NCBI RefSeq assembly: GCF_014699055.1
Contig: NZ_JACXAC010000003.1
Location: forward strand, 124,001 to 188,000
Direction: 5' to 3'
From: Hymenobacter armeniacus
GTDB lineage: Bacteria > Bacteroidota > Bacteroidia > Cytophagales > Hymenobacteraceae
Length of the DNA: 64,000 nt
In this document: positions 26,073 through 36,504 of the stretch, piece by piece
Layout: every line of letters begins with the position of its first letter
How positions within the stretch are numbered: the stretch's first letter is position 1
Program-made: the position numbers and the translations under genes
Notes under the pieces: generated by a model
The model's input: only the letters and a program-made list of their open reading frames with translations
Database searches by the model: none
What the model was told of the DNA's origin: nothing

Positions 26073-27524
26073 TTACCGAATCAGGGCCACCTTCACTTTC
26101 TTGCCTTTCACCTTGGCGCCCTGCATGCGGGCCAGCACTTCTTCGGCCTGTGCCTCGGGCACGGCCACGAAGCTGTGGTGGTCAAACACTTCGATGCGGC
26201 CCACGGCGTCGCGCTCCAGCCCGCCCACGCTCACAAAGGCGCCGGCCAGGTCGCCCCGGCTGATTTTCTCGCCCTTGCCCGCCGACACATGCAGCGTGAC
26301 GGTGCTGGGGCGCGGGGCTTTGGGTGCGGCGGCCGGCAGAGCGGGCGGGCGCAGGCCTGCCCATTGCACGTTTTTGGCGGTGGGCCACTGCTGAATTTTC
26401 TGCTGCTCGGGCGGCGTCACAATGAGGTGGGCCGTGCCCACGGCGCCGGCGCGGGCCGTGCGGCCCGCGCGGTGCTGGAAGGTATCCGTCTCGTGCGGCG
26501 GGTCAAACTGCACCACGGTGTCGAGGTCGTTCACGTCGAGGCCGCGGGCGGCCACGTCGGTGGCCACCAGCACGGTGGCCGAGCCGTTGCGCAGCTTCAT
26601 CATGCTCTTGTCGCGCTCGGGCTGCAGCATTTTGCCGTGCAAGGCTTCGGCGGCCAGGCCCCGGCCACGCAGGAAGCGGGTGAGCTCTTCCACCCGGTCG
26701 CGGGTGTTGGCAAATACCAGCGAGCGGCCCGCGTCGGGCTGCGAAATGAGGTGGAACAGGGCGGCAGGCTTCTGGTCGGCGGCGCTCACCACGTGGCCGC
26801 GCAGCACCAGGCTCTCGGGCAGAGTGGTGGCGTTGGAGCCGCCCACGTTCATCACCCGGGGCCGAGTGAGGTACTCGCGCACCAGGCCCAGCACCTTATC
26901 CGGCATGGTGGCCGAGAACAGCAGCGTTTGCCGCCGCTGCGGCAGGCGGCTGATGATGGTGGCCATTTCTTCCTGAAAGCCCAGTTCCAGCAGCTTGTCG
27001 GCTTCGTCCAGCACCAGCACTTTTAGGCGGTTGGGGACGATGGTGCGGCGCTCCAAGTGGTCGAGCATGCGGCCGGGGGTGGCCACCACCACGTGGGGCA
27101 TTTGCTGCAGGCCTTTCACTTCCTCGCGCATGGCGTGGCCGCCGTAGTAGCCGGCCACGCGCAGGTTGGGCACGTGCTTGCCCAGGCGCTGCAGAGCGTC
27201 GCGCACCTGCAGCACCAGCTCGCGGGCCGGCACCAGCACCAGGGCCTGCATGGTGGCCGAGGTGGGGTCGACCTGCTGCAGCACCGCCAAGCCGTAGGCG
27301 GCGGTTTTGCCCGAGCCGGTGGGCGCTTGTCCCGCCACGTCTTGCCCCTCCAAAGCCGGGGCCAGCACCAGCTGCTGCACGGGGGTGGGTTGGGTGAAAT
27401 TCAGGTCGGCCACGCCCGCCAGCAGGGCGGGGGAGAGGGCGAAATCGGCGAATTGCAGGTCGGGCTTGGGCGAGGGCGTGGCTTGCGGGGCGGCGCCAGC
27501 GGCGGAGGTATCGGGGTTTTGCAC
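26073..27524 (-). CDS. DEAD-box ATP-dependent RNA helicase
   Basis: A 483-residue RNA helicase. Q-motif region FTQPTPVQQLVLAPALEGQD; Walker A APTGSGKT near residue 75; DEAD box LDEADKLLELGF; SAT motif; C-terminal RecA domain with VATDVAARGLDV and HRAGRTARAG. The last ~75 residues (VTLHVSAGKGEKISRGDLAG to the C-terminus) resemble the DbpA RNA-binding domain, which directs helicases to rRNA, so a ribosome-assembly role is likely. The start is taken as the GTG at 27524. The longer frame from 27563 reads through a perfect TACCTTTG box that ends four bases before this GTG, and no in-frame ATG is near. Confidence 0.9.
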   Translation of the reverse strand: MQNPDTSAAGAAPQATPSPKPDLQFADFALSPALLAGVADLNFTQPTPVQQLVLAPALEGQDVAGQAPTGSGKTAAYGLAVLQQVDPTSATMQALVLVPARELVLQVRDALQRLGKHVPNLRVAGYYGGHAMREEVKGLQQMPHVVVATPGRMLDHLERRTIVPNRLKVLVLDEADKLLELGFQEEMATIISRLPQRRQTLLFSATMPDKVLGLVREYLTRPRVMNVGGSNATTLPESLVLRGHVVSAADQKPAALFHLISQPDAGRSLVFANTRDRVEELTRFLRGRGLAAEALHGKMLQPERDKSMMKLRNGSATVLVATDVAARGLDVNDLDTVVQFDPPHETDTFQHRAGRTARAGAVGTAHLIVTPPEQQKIQQWPTAKNVQWAGLRPPALPAAAPKAPRPSTVTLHVSAGKGEKISRGDLAGAFVSVGGLERDAVGRIEVFDHHSFVAVPEAQAEEVLARMQGAKVKGKKVKVALIR

Positions 27525-27528
27525 GGGG

Positions 27529-27536
27529 CAAAGGTA
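27529..27536 (-). promoter_or_regulatory. -7 promoter box of the DEAD-box helicase, 4 bases before the start
   Basis: TACCTTTG fits the consensus exactly, and CCCC separates it from the GTG start. The sequence and spacing are the same as in murB. Confidence 0.6.
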
Positions 27537-27634
27537 CGGCAGCGGGAAAGGCCGGTTAAACAACCCGTTCGTTCTGCCCCGTTGCCGCCTGGTAAGAAGG
27601 GCTCACTGCCTATCCAAGCGGCCCCTCCGTTTTC

Positions 27635-28576
27635 TTAGGGTTCGTCCTCCACGTTCACCAGCCGGTAGCGCACGGCCGACTTTTTGGGCCGAATGTCCAG
27701 CCCAATCCGGTGGGCGTAGGCTTTGGTGAATGCCGCCCCGAAATAGAATATCATGGCGCAATAGAACACAAACAGCAGCACCAGCACCAGGCTGGAGGCC
27801 GGCCCGTAGACCGGGCCCAGGTCGCGGGCCACCAGCAGCTGGCCCAGCACCACTTCGCCCAGGCTGATGAGCACGGCTGTGAGCGCCGCCCCGCGCGTGA
27901 CGGCCCGCCACGGTACCTTGGCCAGACTAAGCGTGCGAAACGTGACCCCGAACCATGCTGCCAGTATCAGCCAGGCTACCAGCGCGTTCAGCACGCGCAC
28001 CACGTAGTAGCCGAAGGTGGCGTCGAAGTCCCGGATGCTCTCGGCAAACAGTCCCAGGGCCGCATCGGAGGCAAAAGCCAGCAGCGACAGCACGGCCGTG
28101 GCCAGCAAAATGCCCGCCGAGCGCGCCCGCTCGCGGAGGGCCTGCGAAACTTTGCCCGTGCCCCGCTTGGGCCGAATTTGCCAAAGCTGGTTGAGCGAGT
28201 GCTGAATGATGGTGAACAGCGTGGTGGCCACAAACACCAGAAACGCGAACCCTGCGCACGTCACCCAGCGGCTGCGCTGCGGGTCGGCCACGTTCATCAC
28301 AATCTGCGACACCAGCCCCGCCGCCGACGCGCCCAGCACCGTGCTGAGCTTGCTCAGCAGCAGCAGCCGCACCATCGAGGTAGAATAGAGCGAGCCCAGC
28401 ACCGCAATGAGGATGATGAGGATGGGCGGCAGCGCAAACGACGTAAAAAACGCCGTGGCCGCCCCCAGCCGCAGCGGGTCGTTGGCGCCGAGCTCGCGGC
28501 CCGCACGGTGCAGCAAAATGGGCAGCTCGCGCCACCAGGGGCCCGGCAGCTCGGCCGGAGAACCTAACTTTGTCAT
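27635..28576 (-). CDS. YihY/BrkB-family inner-membrane protein
   Basis: A 313-residue protein with about six transmembrane helices. The family pattern is clear: RLGAATAFFTSFALPPILII near the N-terminus, FTIIQHSLNQLWQIRP in the middle, and YGPASSLVLVLLFVFYCAMIFYFGAAFTKAYA near the end. YihY proteins (formerly misnamed ribonuclease BN) have no settled function. The ATG at 28576 was chosen; the much longer open frame has no homologous residues. A -7-like TACCTTCG at 28631-28638 fits a ~50-base leader. Confidence 0.9.
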   Translation of the reverse strand: MTKLGSPAELPGPWWRELPILLHRAGRELGANDPLRLGAATAFFTSFALPPILIILIAVLGSLYSTSMVRLLLLSKLSTVLGASAAGLVSQIVMNVADPQRSRWVTCAGFAFLVFVATTLFTIIQHSLNQLWQIRPKRGTGKVSQALRERARSAGILLATAVLSLLAFASDAALGLFAESIRDFDATFGYYVVRVLNALVAWLILAAWFGVTFRTLSLAKVPWRAVTRGAALTAVLISLGEVVLGQLLVARDLGPVYGPASSLVLVLLFVFYCAMIFYFGAAFTKAYAHRIGLDIRPKKSAVRYRLVNVEDEP

Positions 28577-28682
28577 AACGCCCAAAAGGCAACATTTTGG
28601 AGCGCAGCCGTAAAAAGAACGCCCCCTTGGCGAAGGTACGGGCTGCTGAATGGCCCGGTGCAGGGCCCCGTTGTTTTTCTTT

Positions 28683-29237
28683 ATGCCCCTTCCCGAAACC
28701 CCTTCTCCGCCCGTGGCCGCGCCCGCCGCCGCGCCGCCGCACTCCTGGTTTCGGCGCAAAGTAATCGACCCGTTTGTGGGCCTGCTCAAGGCCGGCCTCT
28801 CGCCCGAAAAGCTGGCCCTGACCGTGGCGTTGGGGGTGGCGTTTGGGCTGGTGCCCACCTTTGGCGTAACCACCGTGGTGAGCGCGGCCACGGCGCTACG
28901 GCTGCGGCTCAATGTGGCGGCCATGCAGCTGGCGGCTCACCTCATGAGCGCGTTTCAGCTGGCGCTGCTCATTCCCATGCTGCGCGCCGGCGCCATCCTG
29001 CTGGGCCAGGGGCACCGGGTGGCGCACCTCACCGTGGGCGGCCTGCGCCGCCTCATCGACGACGAAGGCTGGGTGGCGGTGGGCAAGCTGCTGTGGCGTG
29101 CCCAGTTGGGCGCGCTGCTCCTGTGGGCCCTGGCGGCCGTGCCGCTGGTGGCGGTCCTGTACGCGGTGTTTCGGGTGGTGTTTCGGCGCGTGCTGGCCCG
29201 GCAGAGTGCGGATGTGCAGCCGGTGGCCGGGGGCTAA
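28683..29237 (+). CDS. DUF2062 membrane protein
   Basis: A 184-residue protein with three or four hydrophobic segments. The signature ALTVALGVAFGLVPTFGVTT with FGVTTVVSAATALRLRLNVA and QLAAHLMSAFQLALLIPMLR is typical of DUF2062. These proteins are often found near lipid A or glycosyltransferase functions but are not characterised. It is divergent from yihY, with a 106-base gap. Its last four bases overlap the end of the FMN reductase gene on the other strand. Confidence 0.85.
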   Translation: MPLPETPSPPVAAPAAAPPHSWFRRKVIDPFVGLLKAGLSPEKLALTVALGVAFGLVPTFGVTTVVSAATALRLRLNVAAMQLAAHLMSAFQLALLIPMLRAGAILLGQGHRVAHLTVGGLRRLIDDEGWVAVGKLLWRAQLGALLLWALAAVPLVAVLYAVFRVVFRRVLARQSADVQPVAGG

Positions 29238-29761
29238 AACGCCAGCAGTGCCTTGGCCTGCTCCCGCAGCAGCTGCCGCGAAAGGTCGTGGTTGAGGCCG
29301 TCTTCGGCGTTCAGGTCCTGGTTGATGAAGGGCAGGCGCACGCGCTGGGGCAGCACCGAGGTGCCGAGGTACATCAGCACGTCGGTGAGGTGGGCCATGG
29401 CCAGCAGGCCTCCCTGGCCGCCGCTGCTCAGGCCCACCAGCGCCGCTTTTTTGCCCGCAATGCCGCCCGGATACGCCAGCCCGTCAATGAACGCTTTGAG
29501 CGCGCCGGGAAACGAGGCGTTGTATTCGGGGGTGATGATGACCAGCTTGTCGCTGGCATCGAGCATGGCGGCCAAGCGGTTGAATTCGGGGTTGGTGCCC
29601 ACGTTGGCGTAGAGGGCCGTGGCCAGAAAGTCGGCCGGCAGCTCGGCCAAATCCAGAATCTGGCTTTCAGACCCGAGCCCGGCGAGCACGGTGCGGTAAT
29701 AGTTGGCGATGCGGCGGGCGCGCGAGTTGGGCCGGTTGGTGCCGGAAAGGAGCGTAATCAA
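29234..29761 (-). CDS. NAD(P)H-dependent FMN reductase
   Basis: A 175-residue flavodoxin-like oxidoreductase. The FMN phosphate-binding loop is LLSGTNRPNSRARRIANYY at the N-terminus; ITPEYNASFPGALKAFIDG and LVGLSSGGQGG complete the flavin site. Enzymes of this family (as in azoreductase or chromate reductase proteins) transfer electrons from NAD(P)H to FMN and then to varied acceptors. The gene is monocistronic and overlaps the DUF2062 gene tail-to-tail by four bases, so neither has room for a private terminator. Confidence 0.92.
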   Translation of the reverse strand: MITLLSGTNRPNSRARRIANYYRTVLAGLGSESQILDLAELPADFLATALYANVGTNPEFNRLAAMLDASDKLVIITPEYNASFPGALKAFIDGLAYPGGIAGKKAALVGLSSGGQGGLLAMAHLTDVLMYLGTSVLPQRVRLPFINQDLNAEDGLNHDLSRQLLREQAKALLAF

Positions 29762-29872
29762 AGCGAAATAGCAGGGCTGGCGAAGGGTTGTGCAAGGCTA
29801 ACCCATTGGGCCGGCCAGAGGTTACGAACGGGCGGCAATTGGCCGCGCCGCGTGGCCTATTCAAAGCCAGAT

Positions 29873-31129
29873 TCAGTGCAGAAACGGCCTGCCCGCAGCA
29901 ATGTCAGCCGGCGGCGGGGGCTGGGGGCGCCGTGCCGCCAGCCAGGCCACTGCGGCCAGGCATAGCGCAAACCACGCCCACGGCAGCCGCAGGTCCAGCA
30001 CCGACAGCACCCCGAACACCAGCGTGGTGCCAAAGCTGGCCAGGCCCTGAAAGGCTTGGTTCAGCCCAAAAATCTCGCCGCGGTCGGTATCGGTGGTGCG
30101 GCGGGCCAGCAGCCCTTCCAGCAGGCCCTGAATGAGCGAAAGCGTGAGGCAGTCGAGGGTGACCAGGACGTAGAGCGCCACGCGCGAGGTGCCCACCAGG
30201 CCGTAGCCGGCCAGCACCGGCGTGCCCAGCGCCGCCAGCCACACAATGGCCCGGCGCTGGTTGATGCGGTCGGCAAAGTAGGTGTAGAACACGTAATTAA
30301 GCCCTACGCTTAATGCTCCGAAAAACATGAAGAAGTAGGAGATGGCGCGCGCATCCATGCGCAGCGCGCTCAGGCTGGCGAAGGGCACGAAGTAGAAGTA
30401 GTAGCCCGTGCTGAGCGTGAGGGCCACCTGCGTGAGCACAATGCGCCGGATGCCGGGGTTGCTGGCATTTTTGGCACTCAGCCGGGCCCAGAGCGTGAGC
30501 GGGTTGATGCTCCGGGCCAGCTCGGTGCGCAGCTCGGCGCCGCGCACGCCGTTGCGCTGCTGGTGGGTTTCGGGCAGGGCGAGGGCCAGCAGCACGTTGA
30601 GGGCGGCCAGGGCCAGGGCCAGGCGCACCACGTAGGTGGCCTGCTGGCCGGCGGGCACCTGCAGGGCCGTGAGCAGCAATCCTGCCGCCATGGGCCCCAG
30701 CACGAAGCCCAGCGAAATGATGGCGCCTTCGATGCCCAGGTTGCGAAACAGCCGCTCGGGCGGCGACGCATCGGTGATGGCCGAGCGGGCCGTGGCGTAC
30801 ATGCCGTTGGTGAGGCCGTCGGACACGCGGTTGGCGAAGTACAAACCCGCGCGCACGGGCAGCAGCAGGGCATTGGCCAGCAGCGTGCCCACCGCCGAAA
30901 GAATGAAGATGGGCCTGCGCCCGTAGCCGTCGCCCAGCCGCCCCAGCAGCGGCGCCGAAAACAGCTGCACCCCCAGAAACAGCCCCGTGCCCACGCTCAG
31001 CCACAACTGCGGCTGGCGCAGGCCGCGCACAAAATCGGGCAGCACCGGGCCCACGGCAGCCCCTACCACTACGTCAACCAAAATCAGGGCGTACAGCAGC
31101 GGTAAGGTTCGGCGGGGGAGGGGCGGCAT
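29873..31129 (-). CDS. MFS transporter (drug/efflux type)
   Basis: A 418-residue permease with 12 predicted helices. GRLGDGYGRRPIFILSAVGT between helices 2 and 3 is the classical MFS motif A, and ALNVLLALALPETHQ ends the first half. The arrangement is that of TetA-like efflux pumps; the substrate is unknown. The ATG at 31129 is preferred to the GTG at 31135. TTATTTTG lies five bases upstream of this ATG and may be a -7 box. It is divergent from the next MFS gene. Confidence 0.85.
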   Translation of the reverse strand: MPPLPRRTLPLLYALILVDVVVGAAVGPVLPDFVRGLRQPQLWLSVGTGLFLGVQLFSAPLLGRLGDGYGRRPIFILSAVGTLLANALLLPVRAGLYFANRVSDGLTNGMYATARSAITDASPPERLFRNLGIEGAIISLGFVLGPMAAGLLLTALQVPAGQQATYVVRLALALAALNVLLALALPETHQQRNGVRGAELRTELARSINPLTLWARLSAKNASNPGIRRIVLTQVALTLSTGYYFYFVPFASLSALRMDARAISYFFMFFGALSVGLNYVFYTYFADRINQRRAIVWLAALGTPVLAGYGLVGTSRVALYVLVTLDCLTLSLIQGLLEGLLARRTTDTDRGEIFGLNQAFQGLASFGTTLVFGVLSVLDLRLPWAWFALCLAAVAWLAARRPQPPPPADIAAGRPFLH

Positions 31130-31310
31130 TGCCACAAAATAACGCCATTATCGGCCGGCGACGGCACTTCCGAGGCAAAGCCGCCGTATAGGAAGGCCTT
31201 TGCGCGAAACTGATTTTGCCGCTATGCCCGCCCAAAGCCACAGGAAACAGGTCCCTCGCTGCCGCAGTGGCCTTACTTTGCGCCGCAGGGCCTCCCGGCC
31301 ACCCTGAATT

Positions 31311-32480
31311 ATGAGTGAAGTATTGGTTGAGTCGCCGTTGCGGGTGTCGCCCACGCGGGCCCGCGTGGCCATTGCGTTGTTTTTCTTCGTGTCGGGGTTT
31401 GGGTTTGCCACCTGGGCCTCGCGCATCCCCGTCATTCAGCACCGCCTGGGGCTGAGCGCTGCCGAGCTGGGCGGCGTGCTGCTGGCCCTGCCGGCCGGCC
31501 TCATGCTCACGCTGCCCGTGACCGGGCAGCTGTTGCAGCGCTTCAGCAGCCGGCAGGTAATGCTGGTTGGGGCCGTGCTCTACAATCTGGCGTTGGGCCT
31601 GCTGGGGTTTGCGGCGCATACCTGGCAGCTGGCCGTGCTCCTGTTCTGCTTCGGGTGCTCGCGCAACCTGCTCAACCTGTCGGTGAACGCCCAATCGGTG
31701 GGCGTGCAAACGCTGTACAACCGTTCCATCATCGCCACGTTTCACGGCATCTGGAGCGTGGCGGGCTTTGCGGCGGCGGGGCTGGGGGCACTGCTCATTA
31801 GCCGCGACGTGAGCACCACCGTGCATTTCGCCGCCGTCTCCGTGGGCCTTACGGCGCTGGCCTTTGCCTTCTTTCCCCAAACGCTGGCCCTGCCGCCGGC
31901 TCCCGAAAAGAAGTCCTTCTTCACCTGGCCCGAGAAAACGGTGCTGAAATACGGCCTCATCACCTTCGCCTCCATGGCGTGCGAAGGCACGTTTTATGAT
32001 TGGAGCGGCGTGTATTTCTCCCAAGCGGCCCACGCGCCCAAAGCCATTTCCGGCCTGGGCTTCACCCTCTACATGGTGGCCATGACGTCGGGCCGCTTCC
32101 TAGGTGACTGGCTGGTGGGCCGCTTCGGCATCAAGCAAATCCTGCAAGCCAGCGGCCTGCTCATGAGCACCGGGCTGCTGCTGGCCGCCGCCTTTCCCAC
32201 GCCCGTAGTGGCGGGGCTGGGCTTCGTGCTGGGCGGGCTGGGCGTGTCGTGCGTAGTTCCTCTGGTGTTCAGCCTGGTGGGCCGTGCCAACCCCTTGAGC
32301 GCGGGCGCGGCCATTGCGTCGGTGTCGACGGTCAGCTACTTCGGCTTTCTGATGGTGCCGCCGCTGGTGGGCTTTGTGGCCAAGGCGGCGAGTTTGCGCT
32401 GGTCGTTCGCCCTGGTGTCGGTGCTGGGCCTGCTGGTGGTGTGGGTGGTGCCCAAGCTGCGGGTAGAAGGGGAGAAGTAA
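31311..32480 (+). CDS. MFS transporter (YbjJ/fucose-permease-like)
   Basis: A 389-residue membrane protein with about 12 helices. The start (ARVAIALFFFVSGFGFATWA then SRIPVIQHRLGLSAAELGGV) is typical of the YbjJ-like branch of the MFS, as is CEGTFYDWSGVYFSQAAHAP at the start of the second half. The substrate is unknown. It is divergent from the 29873-31129 transporter. TTACTTTG about 33 bases upstream is a weak -7 candidate. A strong terminator follows. Confidence 0.87.
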   Translation: MSEVLVESPLRVSPTRARVAIALFFFVSGFGFATWASRIPVIQHRLGLSAAELGGVLLALPAGLMLTLPVTGQLLQRFSSRQVMLVGAVLYNLALGLLGFAAHTWQLAVLLFCFGCSRNLLNLSVNAQSVGVQTLYNRSIIATFHGIWSVAGFAAAGLGALLISRDVSTTVHFAAVSVGLTALAFAFFPQTLALPPAPEKKSFFTWPEKTVLKYGLITFASMACEGTFYDWSGVYFSQAAHAPKAISGLGFTLYMVAMTSGRFLGDWLVGRFGIKQILQASGLLMSTGLLLAAAFPTPVVAGLGFVLGGLGVSCVVPLVFSLVGRANPLSAGAAIASVSTVSYFGFLMVPPLVGFVAKAASLRWSFALVSVLGLLVVWVVPKLRVEGEK

Positions 32481-32485
32481 GGCAC

Positions 32486-32521
32486 AAAAAAAGCGCGACG
32501 GCTGCCCGTCGCGCTTTTTTA
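32486..32521. terminator. Bidirectional terminator
   Basis: AAAAAAGCGCGACGG and CCGTCGCGCTTTTTT pair around CTGC, between the convergent MFS gene and sdhB. Confidence 0.9.
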
Positions 32522-32538
32522 TTGTCTGGTGCGAAGCT

Positions 32539-33324
32539 TTACGCCAGGTTGTTCGAAGTCGCCTTGGCGGCCAGGAATTCGCGGTTCAGAATGGCAATGT
32601 TTTCGAGCGAAATGCCCACCGGGCACTCCGCTGCGCACGAGCCGATGTTGGAGCAGGCGCCGAAGCCTTCCTTGTCCATCTGCGCAATCATGTTTTCGAC
32701 GCGGGACTTTCGCTCCGGCTGGCCCTGCGGCAGCAACGCCAGCTGCGACACCTTGGCCGACACAAACAGCATGGCCGAAGCATTCTTGCAGGCCGCCACG
32801 CAGGCGCCGCACGAGATGCAGGTAGCCGCCTCAAACGCGCGGTCAGCAATTTCCTTCGGAATCGGAATCTCGTTGCCGTCGGGGGCGCCGCCGGTGTTCA
32901 CGCTCACGTAGCCGCCGGCCTGAATGATGCGGTCAAACGCCGAACGGTCCACGCTCAGGTCTTTGTTGACCGGGAAAGCGTTGGCGCGCCAGGGCTCGAT
33001 GGTGATGGTGTCGCCATCCGAGAACTTGCGCATGTGCAGCTGGCAGGTGGTGGTGCCCTTCTCGGGTCCGTGGCTACGGCCGTTGATGAACAGGTCGCAC
33101 GAGCCGCAAATGCCCTCGCGGCAGTCGTGGTCGAACGCCACCGGGTCCTGGCCGGCGTGCAGCAAGTCCTCGTTCAGCACGTCGAGCATCTCCAGGAAGG
33201 ACATGTCGGGCGAAATGTCTTTTACGTGGTACTCCACCATTTTCCCCTGGGCCTGGCGGTTGGGTTGCCGCCATACGTTCAGGGTCAGGTTCATCGGTTT
33301 AGCATTGGGGTTGGAACCGGCCAT
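32539..33324 (-). CDS. sdhB: Succinate dehydrogenase/fumarate reductase iron-sulfur subunit
   Basis: A 261-residue subunit carrying electrons from SdhA to the quinone site. The [2Fe-2S] ligands are in [13 protein letters not shown] plus the later GTTTCQL; the [4Fe-4S] and [3Fe-4S] ligands are in [13 protein letters not shown] and [15 protein letters not shown]. The N-terminal [10 protein letters not shown] is typical of Bacteroidota SdhB, and an alternative start is the ATG at 33294. The ATG at 33324 has the purine-rich AAAGAAAG just before it. It is the last gene of sdhC-sdhA-sdhB and is separated from sdhA by palindromic element A3. Confidence 0.95.
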   Translation of the reverse strand: MAGSNPNAKPMNLTLNVWRQPNRQAQGKMVEYHVKDISPDMSFLEMLDVLNEDLLHAGQDPVAFDHDCREGICGSCDLFINGRSHGPEKGTTTCQLHMRKFSDGDTITIEPWRANAFPVNKDLSVDRSAFDRIIQAGGYVSVNTGGAPDGNEIPIPKEIADRAFEAATCISCGACVAACKNASAMLFVSAKVSQLALLPQGQPERKSRVENMIAQMDKEGFGACSNIGSCAAECPVGISLENIAILNREFLAAKATSNNLA

Positions 33325-33344
33325 CTTTCTTTAAATATCTCGTT

Positions 33345-33449
33345 TGTCATCCTGAGCGCCGCGAAGGACCTTATCACGCCGGGCTCGGTGGGGGTAGTAA
33401 CTAAACTGGCGTCAGCGTGATAAGATGCTTCGCTGCACTCAGCATGACA
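33345..33449. repeat. Hybrid palindromic BIME-like element A3 inside the sdh gene cluster
   Basis: 35-base arms (33345-33379 and 33415-33449) match at 30 of 35 positions. The left arm has the A2-type hairpin (TCCT/AGGA) and the right arm, read in reverse complement, the A1-type hairpin (TGCT/AGCA). It lies between the sdhA stop (33455) and the sdhB start (33324). Confidence 0.85.
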
Positions 33450-33454
33450 GGGTA

Positions 33455-35389
<1,935 letters not shown>

Positions 35390-35487
35390 ACTGGGAGCGG
35401 AGTGATGGAGTGACGTTTGGTAGTAGAACAGCTGAGCGCCCAAGGTGTTGCGGCGCGCGGCGGGTTTCTACCGGCCAACCGAATTGC

Positions 35488-36240
35488 TTAGAAAGCCGAC
35501 GCGACGGTGTGCAGCAGGCTGGGAGCGTTGGCCGCCAGTTCGCCCTGGGCGTTGGTGAACAGGAAGAAGTAGAGCGGCATGGAGGCGAAGCCCGCCGACA
35601 CCACCACGGCAAACACGTAGCCCACGTACTTGATGAGGGGCGTGTACTTGCGGTGGTTGAGGCCCAGGGTCTGGAAGCCGGAGCGGAAGCCGTGCCACAA
35701 ATGGTAGCCGAGGCTAATCTGGGCCAGCACGTAGAGCAGCACGTACCACCACACGTGGAAGGAGTCGACCACGGCCAGGTACAGGTTGTCGAGGTCGCGC
35801 ACTTCGGGGTTGGCGCCGCCCACTTTGGGCAGGCCGCCAAAACGGGCGCGCCAGAAGAAGTTGTAGAGGTGTACCAGCAGGAAAATCAGGATGATGGTGC
35901 CCAAAATGCCCATGTTGCGCGAGGTCCATTCCGAGTTTTTCTCGGCGTGCCACTGCGCGTAGCCCTGCGAGCGGGCCGCCTTGTTGCGGCGGGTGAGCGC
36001 CCAAGCTTCGAAGATGTGGAAACCGAAGCCCAGCACCAGGCCCCACTCGATGGTGCGAATGACCGGGTTGGTGCCCATGAAATGGGAATACGTGTTGAAA
36101 GCAGCGCCTTGGTCGTGCTTAAACAGCTGCAAATTACCGATGAGGTGAACGACCAGGAAGGTGCACAGGAACAGGCCCGTGACCGACATGATGATTTTCC
36201 GGCCGATGCTGCTGGTTAAGGTTTTTGTTATCCAACTCAT
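35488..36240 (-). CDS. sdhC: Succinate dehydrogenase/fumarate reductase cytochrome b subunit
   Basis: A 250-residue membrane anchor with five transmembrane helices, as in the single-anchor (type B) quinone oxidoreductases. Histidines suited to bind two haems lie in LVVHLIGNLQLF, FGFHIFEAW, LVHLYNFFW and ISLGYHLWHGF. The N-terminus MSWITKTLTSSIGRKIIMSV is typical of Bacteroidota SdhC. With sdhA and sdhB it forms complex II of the TCA cycle, feeding electrons to menaquinone. It is the first gene of the cluster; 264 bases separate it from the divergent adhesin gene. Confidence 0.94.
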   Translation of the reverse strand: MSWITKTLTSSIGRKIIMSVTGLFLCTFLVVHLIGNLQLFKHDQGAAFNTYSHFMGTNPVIRTIEWGLVLGFGFHIFEAWALTRRNKAARSQGYAQWHAEKNSEWTSRNMGILGTIILIFLLVHLYNFFWRARFGGLPKVGGANPEVRDLDNLYLAVVDSFHVWWYVLLYVLAQISLGYHLWHGFRSGFQTLGLNHRKYTPLIKYVGYVFAVVVSAGFASMPLYFFLFTNAQGELAANAPSLLHTVASAF

Positions 36241-36504
36241 ATAGTAGCCAAACTGGGCAAGTGAAGAGGTGTGTTTTGAGGGCTCAAAGGTAGCCCCCGC
36301 CTGCTAACCGGGCAACGCGTGGGCTTTATTCTTGGCTGCGGGGCGTATTTCGATAAACTATGACCGGCGTGGTGAATCTATCCGCCGCCGGCATCGTTAA
36401 CACGCACGGGCGCGGTGTGGTTTGCCAAGGCAGGGCAGCGTGGGATGGGCAGCAATCGTTGCCGCGCCGAGGCCAGGCTTCTTTTCTTTCGTTATCTGCT
36501 TGAT

